From Pyrrhosoma nymphula (lineage: Eukaryota; Arthropoda; Insecta; Odonata; Coenagrionidae), in the NCBI GenBank assembly GCA_963573305.1, contig OY754329.1:146455266-146519265 (forward strand): DNA of 64,000 nt. Reading direction: 5' to 3'. Below are positions 22,960 to 34,136 of this stretch, one piece after another; within the stretch, counting starts at the first letter, position 1; every line of letters begins with the position of its first letter. Position numbers and translations under genes: made by a program. The notes under the pieces were generated by a model that saw nothing but the letters and a program-made list of their open reading frames with translations, was not told the origin of the DNA and ran no database searches.

Positions 22960-25240
22960 ACGTCTCCATATTATTTTGAGTTTCAGTCAGGCTAAAACAT
23001 ATTCTTCACACAAAGATTCAAAGGAAAGAGGGCCATATGAAGTCAAGTTCCACTGAGCACAGACGGAACGCTAAAATGCAACGATGGAGACTGAAAATAT
23101 CCCCGAGGTGATCCCATGGATCTTGTTACATGGGGAGGAAGCGACACTGGGGTAACTAGGACTCGCTCGTCATGAAATCTTTCGCGATCTATATTCGGCT
23201 TTGCTACTCAGAGATGAGTCGTCTTGCAAAATGAGATTCCTATTTAGGCCTGCATGCATGAGTTGGTAGGCACTTAGACAATGGCAGTGGTTGTTGAGAA
23301 ACAATCACGGGCCGACCTATACCGCAAGAGCAGCTTAACCTAACCGTCGAGTCCTAGAAACTGTGTTTGCGCTCGAATAGTGAGCTCAAGAGGGTTAACC
23401 TAGGACGCTACCCTAGATTCTCGCCGCGGGGGATGGCTTCGAAGCTGCCTTAGGGCTATAGCATCAAATAGGTCACGATAGGTAGGTATATTTACTCTTC
23501 CGCAGGCATCTATTCCGTATAACATTAGTCCGTAGTGCATTTCAACGAAAAAAGGTTTAGAAACTAACCGAAATAAATAGCAGAAAAATTATTGATTGCT
23601 TTATGACGCTTGCATAAATACAAATTTTTATAGATTGCGGAAAAAGAAAAATAACTAGAATAAATATTGAAAAAGCGAGCAAATTTACTAACACGCGTAA
23701 AGTAAGCAATAGAGACGCAACGGAAATTCCTCATAATGTGAGCTAAATAAACCATTGAATTTTCATCTGATTTTACGTCTTATTACATCTTTAGTAAGAA
23801 AAATACATACTAAAAAAAGTAAGTTAGCCTACATGACCCATTCAAACGTCACATTTAGTGTGATGCACCCACAATTTCCAAAAGACAAATGGACCGAAAT
23901 TCGATGTTTTTAAACAGGTTTTAAACTGGTTTTTTAACGGAAGTCAAATTGAATAAAATAGCCAAAGCTAAAAAAACTTAGATCGAATTTATGGCTCACT
24001 GCATTTCTTAGCTTTTTATTTTAATGTAGGAATTCAACTGCCATTGCATTATGAATAGGTCATAAGTTGACATATTATACATCCTTTAACTGCAGAATAA
24101 AAACTTATCACTAGTAAGGTCCCGAGTAAAATTTTAGACTGTTTATCAGTGGCTAAGCAGCGGACCTTTTAAGGTAGTTTGAGCGAGATATTTCCCTAGT
24201 CATAATGGAGGCAATATTCGAATTCTATTTTTTAATTTCAGTGTCCGTAAGAAGTATGAAGTAAATATTGTAACATTAATGGCGCAAAAATATAGTTATA
24301 TATGACAAAAATCTTCAGTAATTAAATAAATATATCGACTTAAGCCTCTAGGTTGACTCATTTTTTCACACCGTACGGGCCTTCAAAACAGGAGGTGTTT
24401 TTACGATTCTGTAAAATTACTACGATGAGTATTATTACTACTATTAGATTATTTTTATAATTAGTACATAAAACATACAAACTACACACAGTTTTTTGAC
24501 AAAATCTAAGGGTTTCAAATTCCTTATTTTTTTCATATTCCCCCTCTGGAGCGCACAGCCGTAATATATCCCAAGTAAAACAGCTTGTATTTTCAGGCAA
24601 ATTGCTCGAAAAGTAGTTCGGCAAGGGGTTAATATTTTGATATCATTGGAAAGATGGGAGTTTTTTTTCTACAAAATGAGGTCAAATTCATGAAATCTGA
24701 CGTGATTTTTCGCTCAAGCCACCTTAAAAATGATATCTTCAAGGATCAGGAAATAAAATCGTTCGAGAACCGTACACGGGAGAAGGAAAAATGAGGAGGA
24801 GGAAACTTCCACCCTTTCGATCAAAATAGCATCAGCGTGACGTCAAAAGGAGTCAATCTTCGAATCGTCGCGGTTTCGTGGGAGGCACGTGAGGAATATC
24901 TCTCCCTACGCGAAACCATTTCGAGGGGCGCTTTGAGACTGAGAGGCGAGGAAAAGTGGAAAATGACGAAGATTCCTAAGGGTGGGTTCAAAGGGGTGGT
25001 GGGTAGAGGAGGACTGAGGAGGGGTTTTCGACAAAGAACAGGAAAGGGATCTCGCAGGGTCGGGTGGGATCGCCTTTAAAGGGCGGGAGGGCGAAGAGGC
25101 GTTTGCGGTTATCGGGAAGGGGAGGAATGGATTGCGACGGCGCCGATAAGAGACCAAGGCGCCAGAATGGGTCACGCGGGGGAAGTAGCTGAATCACAGG
25201 CGTCGTCAGGGACGAGTTTTATTTTTAAAAAGATGCCTCA
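22960..25240. other. Non-coding stretch, GC-richer at 24.8-25.2 kb
   Basis: No supported gene. The segment 24,780-25,200 is GC-richer and open in several frames on both strands (80-89 codons), all with low-complexity translation. At 25238-25257 the plus strand reads tctaaatctacatcaatata, which on the minus strand resembles the atgtagat tails of some LINE/SINE families, but no body is attached. Confidence 0.55.
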
Positions 25241-25744
25241 TCTAAATCTACATCAATATACGAGGGCAGTTCGGAATGTAAGTCACGTTTGATTACAAAA
25301 AAAACACCTTTTAGGTCCGGTACTGTAATGTCTAGTTAATACATTTCTCGGTACCTATCTTAACCGACGTGGACATGCTCTCCGACTAAAGACGCTCACG
25401 CCACCGTTTACAGTCTGAATAACTAAACGAAACCTGATTTTTCAGTAAATGTCGCATAAAAGTACGGGCTACGTCATCTGACGGTTAGCGCTAACAAGGG
25501 TTTATAAAACATGACCTTAGAAGATTTCCATGAAAATGTATATCACAACACTCAATTATTTCTTGACATAATTTCCTGCGAGATTATCGCTCTTTTCATA
25601 CCACAGAACCTTTATCTTTTGGTTGGTTACTTAGTGACAGGACCTACACCTAAGGTTCTTTGCGCCTTTGAGGATAGGTGGGTAGGTTGATTAGGAGAGG
25701 ATTCATTATGGGAATGGAGGGTGACGAGCAACCCTGCGTCGGCA

Positions 25745-26180
25745 TTAAAGGTCGTTTTACACGATGCTTAGGTCATAACTGAATTCAGTACTGAAATCGT
25801 CGCCGAAAACTCGGAACCAAATTCGGGACTTAAATCGAATTCGAGGTCTCGGAGCCAGTGTTTACACGATGCTGATTTCAGTTCGCAGTGGCACTGTCAG
25901 ACCATTCGTTGAACTACGCAATGTAACATTATCACAAAAAAGAAGGATACTTCTTAATTTTCCACACTGGTTTTATTTCATCGACCTAGGTTTCGATAAC
26001 TTTTGGAAATAAAGTGTGGAAATTTACAGCGTCCTCCTTTTTTTTGATAATGTTATCGATCGTCCATTTCCACTCGACTCACCTGCTTGCCTGTGATTCG
26101 TAGTTAAGAATCGGATGGAAAATGAGTTTCGCACTTAAGGACGTTTTACACGATGATTATTTCAGTACTGGCAATCAAAC
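25745..26180. repeat. Region with repeated acacgatg motif
   Basis: The string cgttttacacgatg occurs at about 25753 and 26145, and tgtttacacgatg near 25860, each followed by related sequence such as gctgatttcag or attatttcag. A ctgaattcagtactgaaat stretch near 25783 is mirrored in rearranged form near 26157-26190. This looks like part of the same composite element as the inverted-end unit that begins at 26179, into which a foldback element inserted at 25924-26055. Confidence 0.4.
25924..26055. mobile_element. Foldback element, copy 4
   Basis: Outer arms taacattatcacaaaaaag (left) and the complement of ttttttttgataatgtta (right, ending 26055) are inverted copies. Inside them attttccacactgg faces agtgtggaaattt. 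The loop keeps cgacctaggtttcgataac, the same core seen at 50,630 and 50,740. The element is 132 bp and has no coding capacity. Confidence 0.65.
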
Positions 26181-26881
26181 TGAATTCTGTATGCTTAAAA
26201 ACGTACCATGTAAAGAGTTTGATCGCATCTGATTACGGAATCGAATCCGATCACCAGCACTGAAAAGAGAAATAAGTACGATACTTATTTTACAGCCGAT
26301 TCTTGGATCCAAATACCGATCACAGGCAAATCGATCGTTTCGAGAGAATACCGGTTTGCGGCGCTGGAACCCACCACATTAAAAAGGCCAAAATAATCTC
26401 TCGAGGGATTGTTCAGAATTGTTGAAAACTGTAAAATCATACCATGTTCCATGATACCCCGATTCCATGAGGCACGATTTCTACCAAGAAACTTATCCAG
26501 CCTTCCAGTGCAACCTTTGAGTCTAACGGCTCCGGGCTCAGTCCTTCTAAGTCCTTTTGTCAAGCTTTCTGTTCGCTCGTGGCAGCGTTTAGTAAAATGT
26601 GGCGCTTTTCTTCAATAACCTCGAGGATTTAATCTTTCAGTCTTGGATCCCAGACCCAGATGCATCCCTTCTAGCCTTCGCGAGGGCATGTAGAAGTTGG
26701 TGCACGGAAAACAGCCATTATTACATTGTTGAGAATGGAATAGATAGGTACTGGAAAGAATGCCCATTTATTGCCCATGCCCACTTATTTCTCTTTTCAG
26801 TGCTGGTAATCGGATTCGATTCCGTAATCAGATGCGATCAAACCCTTTACATGGTACGGTTTTAAGCATACAGAATTCAGT
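26179..26881. mobile_element. 703-bp element with 98-bp inverted ends
   Basis: Bases 26179-26276 and 26784-26881 are inverted copies of equal length with only three mismatches and no gaps by eye. The ends read actgaattctgtatgc. The 507 bp between the arms has short frames on both strands (up to 92 codons, minus) with no domain. Long, nearly identical inverted ends around a non-coding centre fit a non-autonomous DNA transposon. Alternatively it is a local inverted duplication. No clear target-site duplication is seen, so the superfamily is open. Confidence 0.6.
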
Positions 26882-26918
26882 AGGCTGCGCTCTTATTGGG
26901 TTTATGTAGCATTTTTCA

Positions 26919-27030
26919 ACGCCGGTGGTAGCGGAGTAAAATCTTCGCCTGCTATCCCAGGCGTCGCAGGCTTGAGTCCCTCTTGGGTGGTTTTTTTTTC
27001 ACCACCTGGGACATGGTGGGGAGCGATTGT
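26919..27030 (+). repeat. tRNA-derived SINE, family A copy 1
   Basis: A tRNA-like head starting cggtggtagcggagt (A box), with cttcgcctgct in the anticodon region and B-box-like ggcttgagtcc at 26969-26979. It is followed by a T9 run flanked by ggtgg/ccacc and then gggacatgg. The same order occurs at 51,677 (cggtggcggcgagt, cctcgcctgct, gggttcgagtc, cacctcatggggcatg). Two copies of one SINE family are therefore in this window. Confidence 0.6.
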
Positions 27031-27238
27031 ATGTACTAATAGCACTTTAAATTACGAGATGTAAAATGCTCTGTTGGCTGGTTTCGGGGATTTTGAAATA
27101 TAGATAAAAATACAAATTAAAGAGGAGTTTCTTTGAGGTGAGTGTACATCAGCCCACCATAACCTTCGATCGGTAAAAAATCCAAGAGTAAAAGCCTCAC
27201 TTCCTGTTTCAAATGAAAATCGACGAGCCAATTCGGAA

Positions 27239-27745
27239 TTGCACCGACCTCTGCCGTTCTCTCCCGAATATGACGAGGGACTTGAGGCGGCGGAATCAAA
27301 ATTGATTCGGGTGTCGTCATTTTTAATTAAGTCCGCTTCCGGTTCTCATGACTCGGGGCTCTTTTATTTCGACTTCTCAACCATCCAGCCCCTTTTCTCT
27401 CTCTCCACCCATCAGGTAAGTACACCCCTCGCTTCATCCCCTCTGCCCCCAAACGACCGAATGACCCTTCAAGCTCCTATTTATTCTCGCCCTAAGTTGC
27501 ATGGGCACCTACCCCTACACCAATGCCCTCGCCGTCCACACCGGCACCGGATCCGGCCCTCCGCGGTTCCTGCCGAAGTAAATGCGTGCTACAAGCAGCA
27601 CGTGGGCGTGCTCACCGTTCCGGTTGGCCGAATGTCCTGTGACCCGAGCTGTATTTATCTCAAATGGATGGCCGCCAGGATTCACACGCATGTCGATTCC
27701 ATTCCATACATTTTTAGTGAATATATTGAGAAAAGATTGCCCTAA
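27239..27745 (+). CDS. Uncharacterised open frame, possible exon
   Basis: One of the longest open frames outside the transposons (168 codons from the first ATG). It lies in a locally GC-richer segment. I recognise no domain, and the translation is rich in Ser, Pro, His and Arg. A very good donor site (catcaggtaagtac, GT at 27416) and an equally good acceptor-like pyrimidine tract (tttctctctctccacccatcag) coincide inside it. The frame may therefore be an exon ending at 27415, an exon starting at 27416, or chance. A second overlapping frame runs 27582-27989. Confidence 0.15.
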   Translation: MHRPLPFSPEYDEGLEAAESKLIRVSSFLIKSASGSHDSGLFYFDFSTIQPLFSLSTHQVSTPLASSPLPPNDRMTLQAPIYSRPKLHGHLPLHQCPRRPHRHRIRPSAVPAEVNACYKQHVGVLTVPVGRMSCDPSCIYLKWMAARIHTHVDSIPYIFSEYIEKRLP

Positions 27746-27977
27746 TCATTCAATGAACTTGATACCTCTTTGTCACGTAGAAAAGGGCAAAACTTCAACG
27801 TTAAAGGTTCAAAAAAACGAAATTAAAAACGATCATGGAAGGAAGAATTACCGGGGAGAATTGACAGATACAGTAGTTAAGTTGGGAAGAGAACGGAAAA
27901 TAGGAATGCGGCAAAGCAATCTGATTAAAATTAATTGTCGACGGGCTTCATTGTTCCACTTTGTGGAATTTTTCCAT

Positions 27978-28131
27978 GGTTTGGAATGAAATAACTTTGT
28001 AATTTTCCACACGGTTTATTATCCTCAACCGTTTTCAACGCAATGGCGTCATTTTCAAGAGGTAACTATAAACAGTATCTCAATATACTCAAAACCGTGT
28101 GGAAAATTACAAAGTTATTTCATTCCAAACC
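27978..28131. mobile_element. Foldback element, copy 5: perfect 40-bp arms
   Basis: Arms 27978-28017 and 28092-28131 are exact reverse complements around a 74-base loop. Each arm contains aactttgtaattttccacac, the core shared by the other foldbacks in this window. The loop has ccgttttcaacgcaatggcg, unlike the cgacctaggtttc loop of copies 4 and 6. No coding capacity. Confidence 0.75.
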
Positions 28132-28344
28132 ACCAATCTGAAGACCAACGCCTGTAGCGTTTTCGTTTCGTAAATACTTAAAGAATCAATGGATCAAGGC
28201 CATGATAAGCTAAGGTTCATCATTAGCCTACTCTCAACGACAGGTGCCACGGAACGAATCCTGTGAAGGAGAGTTTAACATTTCACCTGACGGAGGCAGT
28301 GCTTCCTTTGATGCACTTCGTTTACGGAAACGAAGGGATTGGAA

Positions 28345-28445
28345 CTACCCTGAAGGATCTCAGCCACTCCCGGGACTCAAACCTTGGTCCATATCATGAA
28401 AAATCAATGCAATGGCGACCACACCAACTCAGTCCCACTACTCGA
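28345..28445 (-). repeat. tRNA-derived SINE-like head, minus strand
   Basis: On minus, gtagtgggactgagttggtg (A-box region) is followed by ggtttgagtccc (28383-28372) at tRNA-like spacing and then gggagtggctgag. Stem pairing is imperfect, which argues for a SINE head and against a tRNA gene. Confidence 0.4.
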
Positions 28446-28449
28446 CGGG

Positions 28450-29190
28450 ATCAGAAGCTTTTACAGAAGCACCACTGAAACACTGACTCTACTGACGGTA
28501 GATTTTTTGTGGCATCTCCCATTCATTCTATCAAGCATAGGCAGCAGTTCAGCAAATAAACTGTTCTATAACATATGCTAATAATGGATCCAAGACGTAT
28601 TCTGGGGGATCGAGAGTTAAAAGAAGGTTATCAGATGAAATTGCTGGACGTGGCTGTGAAATGTGAAGAGTAAAATTATCAGCGAAGATAATCGTGATGA
28701 ACGAGCTACGATAAAATTAATGAGATGTAGCAGATTGCAAAGTTAGGTGGGGACTTCCAATTAACAGAAGAAAAAGTAGCATGAGGTAAAGTGATGTTTA
28801 AAATACTGGTTGGGAATTTCGCGAGGCAATATTTCATGAACATGGATAAATGTGATGGAAGCATCAAAACAATAGTTGCCTCTCGTAATGTAATTTAGAA
28901 GAAAACATTTTTTTTGTACAGACCAATCAGATCTGTCGTAAGTACGAATTACTGGGATTAATGCGTCAATATTCAGCTTAATTCAGGAAACACGAAGGTG
29001 AAAATTTATTTAGCCTTTTGCTTCTTCATTGCCTATCGATCTTATCGGGTGTGACACATTTATTCAAGTATTCTTTACTTTAATCGAGCCGCGAAGTTCG
29101 ATGGATGCAAGCGGAACGGCGAGTGTAACGAGTATCTTCACTGACTTCCAATCGATGGAATACATTCAATACATCGGCGAATAAAATAAA
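28450..29190. other. AT-rich non-coding stretch
   Basis: No gene or repeat recognised. Confidence 0.6.
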
Positions 29191-29194
29191 CGGC

Positions 29195-29285
29195 AACACA
29201 TCAGAACTGGATCGGCACGGGTTCTCACCCGTTTCCCGAGTAAGGGCGTTATTCCGAATGCTTCCGCCACTACGCCTCGTCACTT
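29195..29285 (-). repeat. tRNA-like SINE fragment, minus strand
   Basis: On minus the sequence reads gaggcgtagtggcggaagc, a reasonable A box, followed at tRNA spacing by cgggtgagaacccg, a weakened B box. Only the head is recognisable. Confidence 0.35.
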
Positions 29286-29504
29286 CTGACACTAAGCAAC
29301 GTCCGTCGCAGTGATATCCCTCGTCTTCACTTTGATTTTCATGGCTCGCAACCATCCCCCGCCTCTGTCTTTCTTTTTTTCAAATCCAATTTTTGAACCG
29401 GGTGTTTCGCAAGTTTTGATGAATTTGCTTTCATTTTTTTTGACCGGGAAACGAATTTTTTTTGACACCTGGAAGCCTCGGAAAGCTCAAAAGTTTTCAA
29501 ATTA

Positions 29505-29532
29505 AGAGAGTGAGAGAGAGAGAGAGGGAGAG
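29505..29532. repeat. (GA)n microsatellite
   Basis: Alternating G and A with one T and one GG interruption, about 28 bases. Confidence 0.8.
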
Positions 29533-29989
29533 AAACATGCGGATTGAAGGGTTTTTGGAAGAGGGGAATGGGTAGGAGGGGGTCCATCAACCCAAACCCC
29601 CTTCTCCTTTCAACCCCAATCCGCTCCTTGTACGAAAGTTCCGACCCGGGCACTCGCCCGTGCGTAGCTGTGATTTACTTCTCCGCTATTTTCTCTTAAA
29701 GTTAATAATTTGTGGAGCATTGGGATGAAGTAGGTTTGGTCGCTATACCACTGGATTCCTATTCTGAGGGTTCGGGATTGCATTATGGCAAAGGGGAATA
29801 CCTATCAGTGGAAACACGATTCCTAGTTGAGGGAGATATGAGGAAAGAATTTTCCATGTGCAATCGATATTGGAAAATTGTCAAGTTAGTCGTACTAAAA
29901 GCGACAAGACAAGTCGTACATATCATGCACGACAATGTCTCCTGTGCTACAATATAGAATGGGAAAGAGAAAATCTTGTTCGTATAAAC

Positions 29990-30348
29990 CAGTGGTTCCC
30001 TATTCGTAGAAGTCTGCGAACCACTCAGTCTAAAGTTAAATCATGTACGGACCACCCCCACCCCTCACCATACCCCCTATCAGTGGTAACCCTTCCTCAG
30101 CGCCTTTCCTATAACCAAATTCATAGGTGATTAAGTAAAACAGTTTTTTACAACACATTATTTATTTATTATTAGTATTAATTAGTGTACAGTACAACTT
30201 AATTACCCATCTCATTCACCGCACATCGCTTTCCAAATTCCCATTTATTGACCACTTTCCTATATGTCCTGCGGACCAATCCCGAGGCTCTGGCGGACCA
30301 CCTGTGGTCCGCGGACCACCGGTTGGGAACCAGTTGGGAACCCCGCTG
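29990..30348. mobile_element. hAT-like non-autonomous element
   Basis: The left end begins cagtggttccc and carries ctgcgaaccac. The right part has ctgtggtccgcggaccacc, ggttgggaaccagttggg and ends aaccccgctg. Read inward from each end, this gives CAGTGGTTCCC versus CAGCGGGGTTCCCAAC, the style of hAT terminal repeats. The eight bases before the left end (gtataaac) fit the nTnnnnAn preference of hAT targets, but they do not recur after the right end, so the right boundary is uncertain or rearranged. The middle is AT-rich and non-coding. Confidence 0.5.
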
Positions 30349-30365
30349 AGATTCGCCTCGAATTA

Positions 30366-30442
30366 AGATGGCTTGTTGTGTAACTGGCTAACACACCTGA
30401 CCGGCAATTGGAAGATTCGGGTTCGAATCCCGGCCAAGTCAA
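30366..30442 (+). repeat. tRNA-derived SINE head (pseudo-tRNA)
   Basis: The segment is about 73 nt with an acceptor-like pairing (ggcttg at the start against caagtc at the end, one G-T). It has a D-arm-like gtgt/acac with GG in the loop, a T-arm tcgggttcgaatcccgg with good pairing, and tttttt a few bases downstream. The anticodon arm is degenerate and the base before the anticodon is not U. I therefore call it a tRNA-derived repeat and not a functional tRNA. Confidence 0.5.
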
Positions 30443-30449
30443 ATGATTT

Positions 30450-31305
30450 TTTCAGGGCGAATTCCACCGTCTTGGTGTATGAGGAGAGAACTTCATGTAT
30501 GATACTCCGTCCGTCGAAACTAATAATGTATGAATCACGAGCAGAATTCCGTCGCGTAATAGTGCCTTAGGTAACCGGAATAAAATTAATATTTCCTGAA
30601 AGAATTAAAAAAAATATTATTGCGTGATCGCACTGATTCGATTTTTATTCATAAACTCAGCAACAATCAAAGAAAAGTTTTCCAATTTGAAACCATTTTC
30701 AGAGCGGAAACATCCGTGATTCGGAGTCATATTAACGTTCCCTTAATATCACAGGATATACGATTTTTACAGACTATGATGTGAACAATTTTTAATTTCT
30801 GCTTCGTATTAGGTTATTTTTGATCTGTAATGCCTTACTGCATGCTGGGGTGGTATTTAATAAAGTACGTTTTAAAATTAAATTCCATCTAATTTTTATA
30901 TAAGGTTTATTTTGATGTCATTTAGTACTTAGCGAGCAATGCACTAAGGTGAAACGATGCCGAAAACACACACGGGGACATTGAAGGAGAGTGTCTTCGA
31001 AAATAACGTATATTTATTATGTCTGTGTGCATTTCCTTAAGGTTTGTTCACCGGTACTAAAATAGTTTCTACTCTTAGGGTGGCTAAATTAAAATAGTTG
31101 CGGAACAGAAAAAGTGTACGAAGATTATTCCAATCTATATTCACCACGAAAAAATATTTTCACATAAGATATTTGTACATTAGTATCCTATTGCGAAGAG
31201 ATTCGAGTAAATGGAATAGGTTGCATTTATCAGGCTTTATCACAATTAACGCTATTAAGTATATAATAATAATTCAACACAGATGACATTTAATTTTCAT
31301 TTGTC
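30450..31305. other. AT-rich non-coding stretch
   Basis: No gene or repeat recognised. Confidence 0.6.
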
Positions 31306-31307
31306 GG

Positions 31308-31420
31308 CCTCGGTAAAGGTGGGGTGTGTTCTAGTCAGCCATAAAAGACTGAGGTTGCAAGGTCGAATTCCACCTCAGTGGGTTCTGCACGACCATAGGC
31401 ATGATTGTCTTGACATTGTC
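31308..31420 (+). repeat. tRNA-derived SINE-like head
   Basis: Starts cggcctcggtaaaggtgggg, continues with ctagtcagccataaaagac and the B-box-like aaggtcgaattcc (31359-31371), then cctcagtgggttctgcacg. It shows the tRNA-like order and spacing but weak stems. Confidence 0.35.
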
Positions 31421-31429
31421 TTTTATTCA

Positions 31430-33000
31430 ATAGATATAAAATTATAAATAATGCTGTGCCAAGAAATACAATGTTAAATTGGGGAACATGCTAGGGATCA
31501 ATAAGTTGGGGATTCAGCAGTTAACATTAATCAAACATAGGATCAATTTTTCTTGATCACTCCTTTGCCGATAGTTTACTCACATTGCTTACAAAGGTTT
31601 CGAATTTACATAAAAATAGCAATGAAATTATTTCTGATGCCTGTTAGTAATAATATTTGTTTTTTTTTTGTGGTACCCAATAAGTGGAGCTCCAAAATAT
31701 TCAGGCGAACAATGATAATTTTCCGTATTGCGGCCCTAATAAAAATGTTTGCTTAGGAACCAATTTGTAGAAGCAAGCCATCAAAGCTTAATAGAACTAT
31801 AAAATAAAGTATTTTATGCACCGACAACTCATTCGTTCGTACACATTGGACAGTATTTGGGAACAATTAGTTGCAATCTTTCACGTTTGATACTGTAATA
31901 GCTATCCATTAGCACTTACTATATAGTTATATTAAAGGTATTGCTATTATTAAGTGTGAGCTACCAGTAAGGGTAGGCTTAGATGGAAGTGGTATTATCT
32001 TTAATAACACAGCTGGAGGTCCTTGTCTACATACACTATTTCATTTTGATCTCGGCATACATCCTACCTAGCTTCACCCCATCCTTAAAGCCTAATTTCT
32101 TTTCTTCTTTCTTTTTCTTTCTTCCTTAGCGATAACGTACTAAAAGTGGGTATTAGATTTATTTCATGACAATAGAATGGCTTTAAATGCATTGCAGATA
32201 AATCTGAAATCACAGAATCTTCAAATAGCGCATAATGAGCACAAGTCAAACTTAGTAGAAAACAGGAGACTTTAAAGTAGAAAAGAAAAAGCATGAAAAA
32301 ATAGAGAAGATTAAAAAGAATAGAATATCAAAAACAATGCTACTATTTCCCCACAACCCTAGTCACGGCAAGGAGAATAATGAGTAAACATTCGTTCGCA
32401 GAAAAGGTTGTACACTTTTGATTATGTATGGGAGGTTGGGTGATGGCTGAAAAAGGAAAAGTAAAGTTATCCCAATGCTTAATATTTCAGTCATGCAAAA
32501 CATTTCGTAGGCATTTTCCTTCAAAGCTAAGTTATATATTTAACTTCCAGGCTACGGTATTCACGTAATCATATCATATCAAATTATTAGAGAAGGAATT
32601 CAGATGCTTCATTTCTCCTCCTCTAGATGCTAACTAACCAGCAGCAGCATAAATCTGCTTATGGGATATTCCAAAAAAACTGTGTTAAAATCAAACTGTT
32701 GCGTTCGTTAGATAGGAGTCGGATGATGCTTCTGAGAATATCTCCCATCTTTTTCTATTCCCCAAGGAAATTTATCGCCCACCGAGCTTTCTGCAATGAA
32801 GTAAATTAAAAAAAATATATCTTCTTCAATAATAAATAATGTACTACAGCAAAATAGGAGTGCCAATTAATTTAACAAAAGTTAAGCAGACAGCACCATG
32901 GGATGCGCTCTATACTAGGTGATCACGGCATAGCATCTTAACTCCAACGCTTATTCCAAAAGTGAAGCCCATCAACTTCACTTCTTCAACTTCACCGCAA
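31430..33000. other. AT-rich non-coding stretch left of the copia element
   Basis: No gene or repeat recognised. Open frames are at most about 70 codons. Confidence 0.6.
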
Positions 33001-33002
33001 AT

Positions 33003-33007
33003 GTTAC
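33003..33007. repeat. Copia target-site duplication, left copy
   Basis: GTTAC before the 5' LTR corresponds to GTTTC after the 3' LTR (37661-37665), four of five bases equal. A 5-bp duplication is usual for Ty1/copia. Confidence 0.5.
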
Positions 33008-33180
33008 TGTTAGAGTAAATAGAAAAGTTTCATTGCTGGTGAATTCCATTGCTCTTTTGTTTTTATGCATGCTTCATGCAGTTATCAGTCTTGTCTGTAT
33101 CGTTCGAGACTGAACTTCTTATTAAGGCATATTGAGTTAACCATATGTGGATCTTAATTCAAGTGTACGGAACCTCAATA
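33008..33180 (+). repeat. Copia 5' LTR (173 bp)
   Basis: Starts tgttagagtaaatag and ends ggaacctcaata. Compared with the 3' LTR it lacks 27 bases in the middle, after ttgttttt. The LTR is short, as in many insect copia-type elements. The end is TA and not the usual CA. I place it there because ATA is shared by both LTRs and the flanking 5-mers then nearly match. Confidence 0.88.
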
Positions 33181-33198
33181 TGGTAGCAGAGCGTGGTT
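33181..33198 (+). promoter_or_regulatory. Primer-binding site, initiator Met tRNA
   Basis: TGGTAGCAGAGCGTGGTT abuts the 5' LTR. It is complementary to the 3' end of eukaryotic initiator methionine tRNA except for about two bases near the middle, so that tRNA would prime minus-strand DNA synthesis. Confidence 0.75.
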
Positions 33199-33368
33199 CG
33201 CAGTTGCTTTTAACTATTTTTCGATTGCGTTTTCGCAAAGTTGTTCTAGTTTCGAATTAGTTAACTACACGGTTGGCGGTTTTCGTTTCGCGGCGTGTTC
33301 TCGTGTGGATTTTTCTTTTGCTGCACTTGTGAACTGAACTGTTTGATGATAAGAGCAACGGATGAAGC

Positions 33369-34136
33369 ATGGAGCTCCATAGAATCGAGAAACTACGCGG
33401 TGCTGAAAACTGGAACATTTAGAAATTCTCCGTGAAAAATCTACTACACGGAATCGACAATGCATACGAGGTTTGCGTTGGTGAGGTCAGTAAACCAGTG
33501 CTTGTGGAAGGTGCCTCCTCGGATCAGCGTGCCTCGTACAATGCAGAATTTAAAGTTTGGGACAAGGCGGATCGAGCGGCTTGCCAGGTCTTGGTTAGAG
33601 CGATGGAATCTAAAGTGGCAGCTCTGCTTGTCGCGTGTGACTATGCCAGAGACATGTGGTGTAAACTGCACGCAACGTTTCAGCAACAGACTAAACAAGC
33701 CGCTCACACTGTTCAGGCGGAATTTTTTGGCTTTAACATGAGCCCCGGTGACGATATGATGATGCATATCGCGCGGTTTGAAGGTTTTTTTTTGCAAATG
33801 CAGCAGTTAAATGTTAAGCCGGATGAGTCATCGCTGATGGTGAAGCTATTAGACACGTTACCAGACGAGTACGAAAGTCTACGACAGGCATGGTGGGCAA
33901 GACCTGAAGATCATCAGACGTTCGCGAATTTGGTGGCAGTGCTGAATTCAGACGAAATGTGTCGTTTGAAACGAGCTGAAAGAAAAGAGGTGGTAGTAGC
34001 ACTGATGACAGCGAAAGCCAACATTCAGGGTAAAAGCGATCGTGCCACTGCGGTGCGTGAAAGCGGTGGTTCAAGTAAACAAAAAGGGGAATCCTCACTC
34101 AAGAAAGTAAAATATAAGAGGAAATTCAAGGGCTAA
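33369..34136 (+). pseudogene. Copia gag, nonsense-mutated
   Basis: ATG at 33369 opens a frame that meets TAG at 33420-33422, at codon 18, probably from a tryptophan codon. The frame then stays open from 33423 to the TAA at 34134-34136. The 234-residue open part (from the Met at 33432) resembles the copia-type gag polypeptide: a helical, charged protein with a Q/T-rich centre and basic C-terminus. A zinc-knuckle remnant, AHMKRDCP, lies just past the TAA. The first cysteines of the usual C-x2-C-x4-H-x4-C motif are lost. Confidence 0.8.

Noticed and set aside
23330..23420. Telomere-like aacctaacc
   Set aside because: Only one or two units of the insect-type repeat are present and they are not in tandem.
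25256..25330. Mariner-like terminal repeat (tacgagggcagttcgga...)
   Set aside because: It resembles the start of some mariner ends, but no inverted partner or transposase fragment was found nearby, so it is too weak to call.
29339..29653. 104-codon minus frame resembling a frame at 43475-43702
   Set aside because: Both have a Ser/Arg/Lys-rich stretch of similar pattern, but the DNA does not align convincingly and no family is recognised.
30366..30442. Possible functional tRNA gene with T-run terminator
   Set aside because: The T arm and part of the acceptor pair well, but the anticodon arm has mismatches and wobble pairs and lacks U before the anticodon. A tRNA-derived repeat explains it better.
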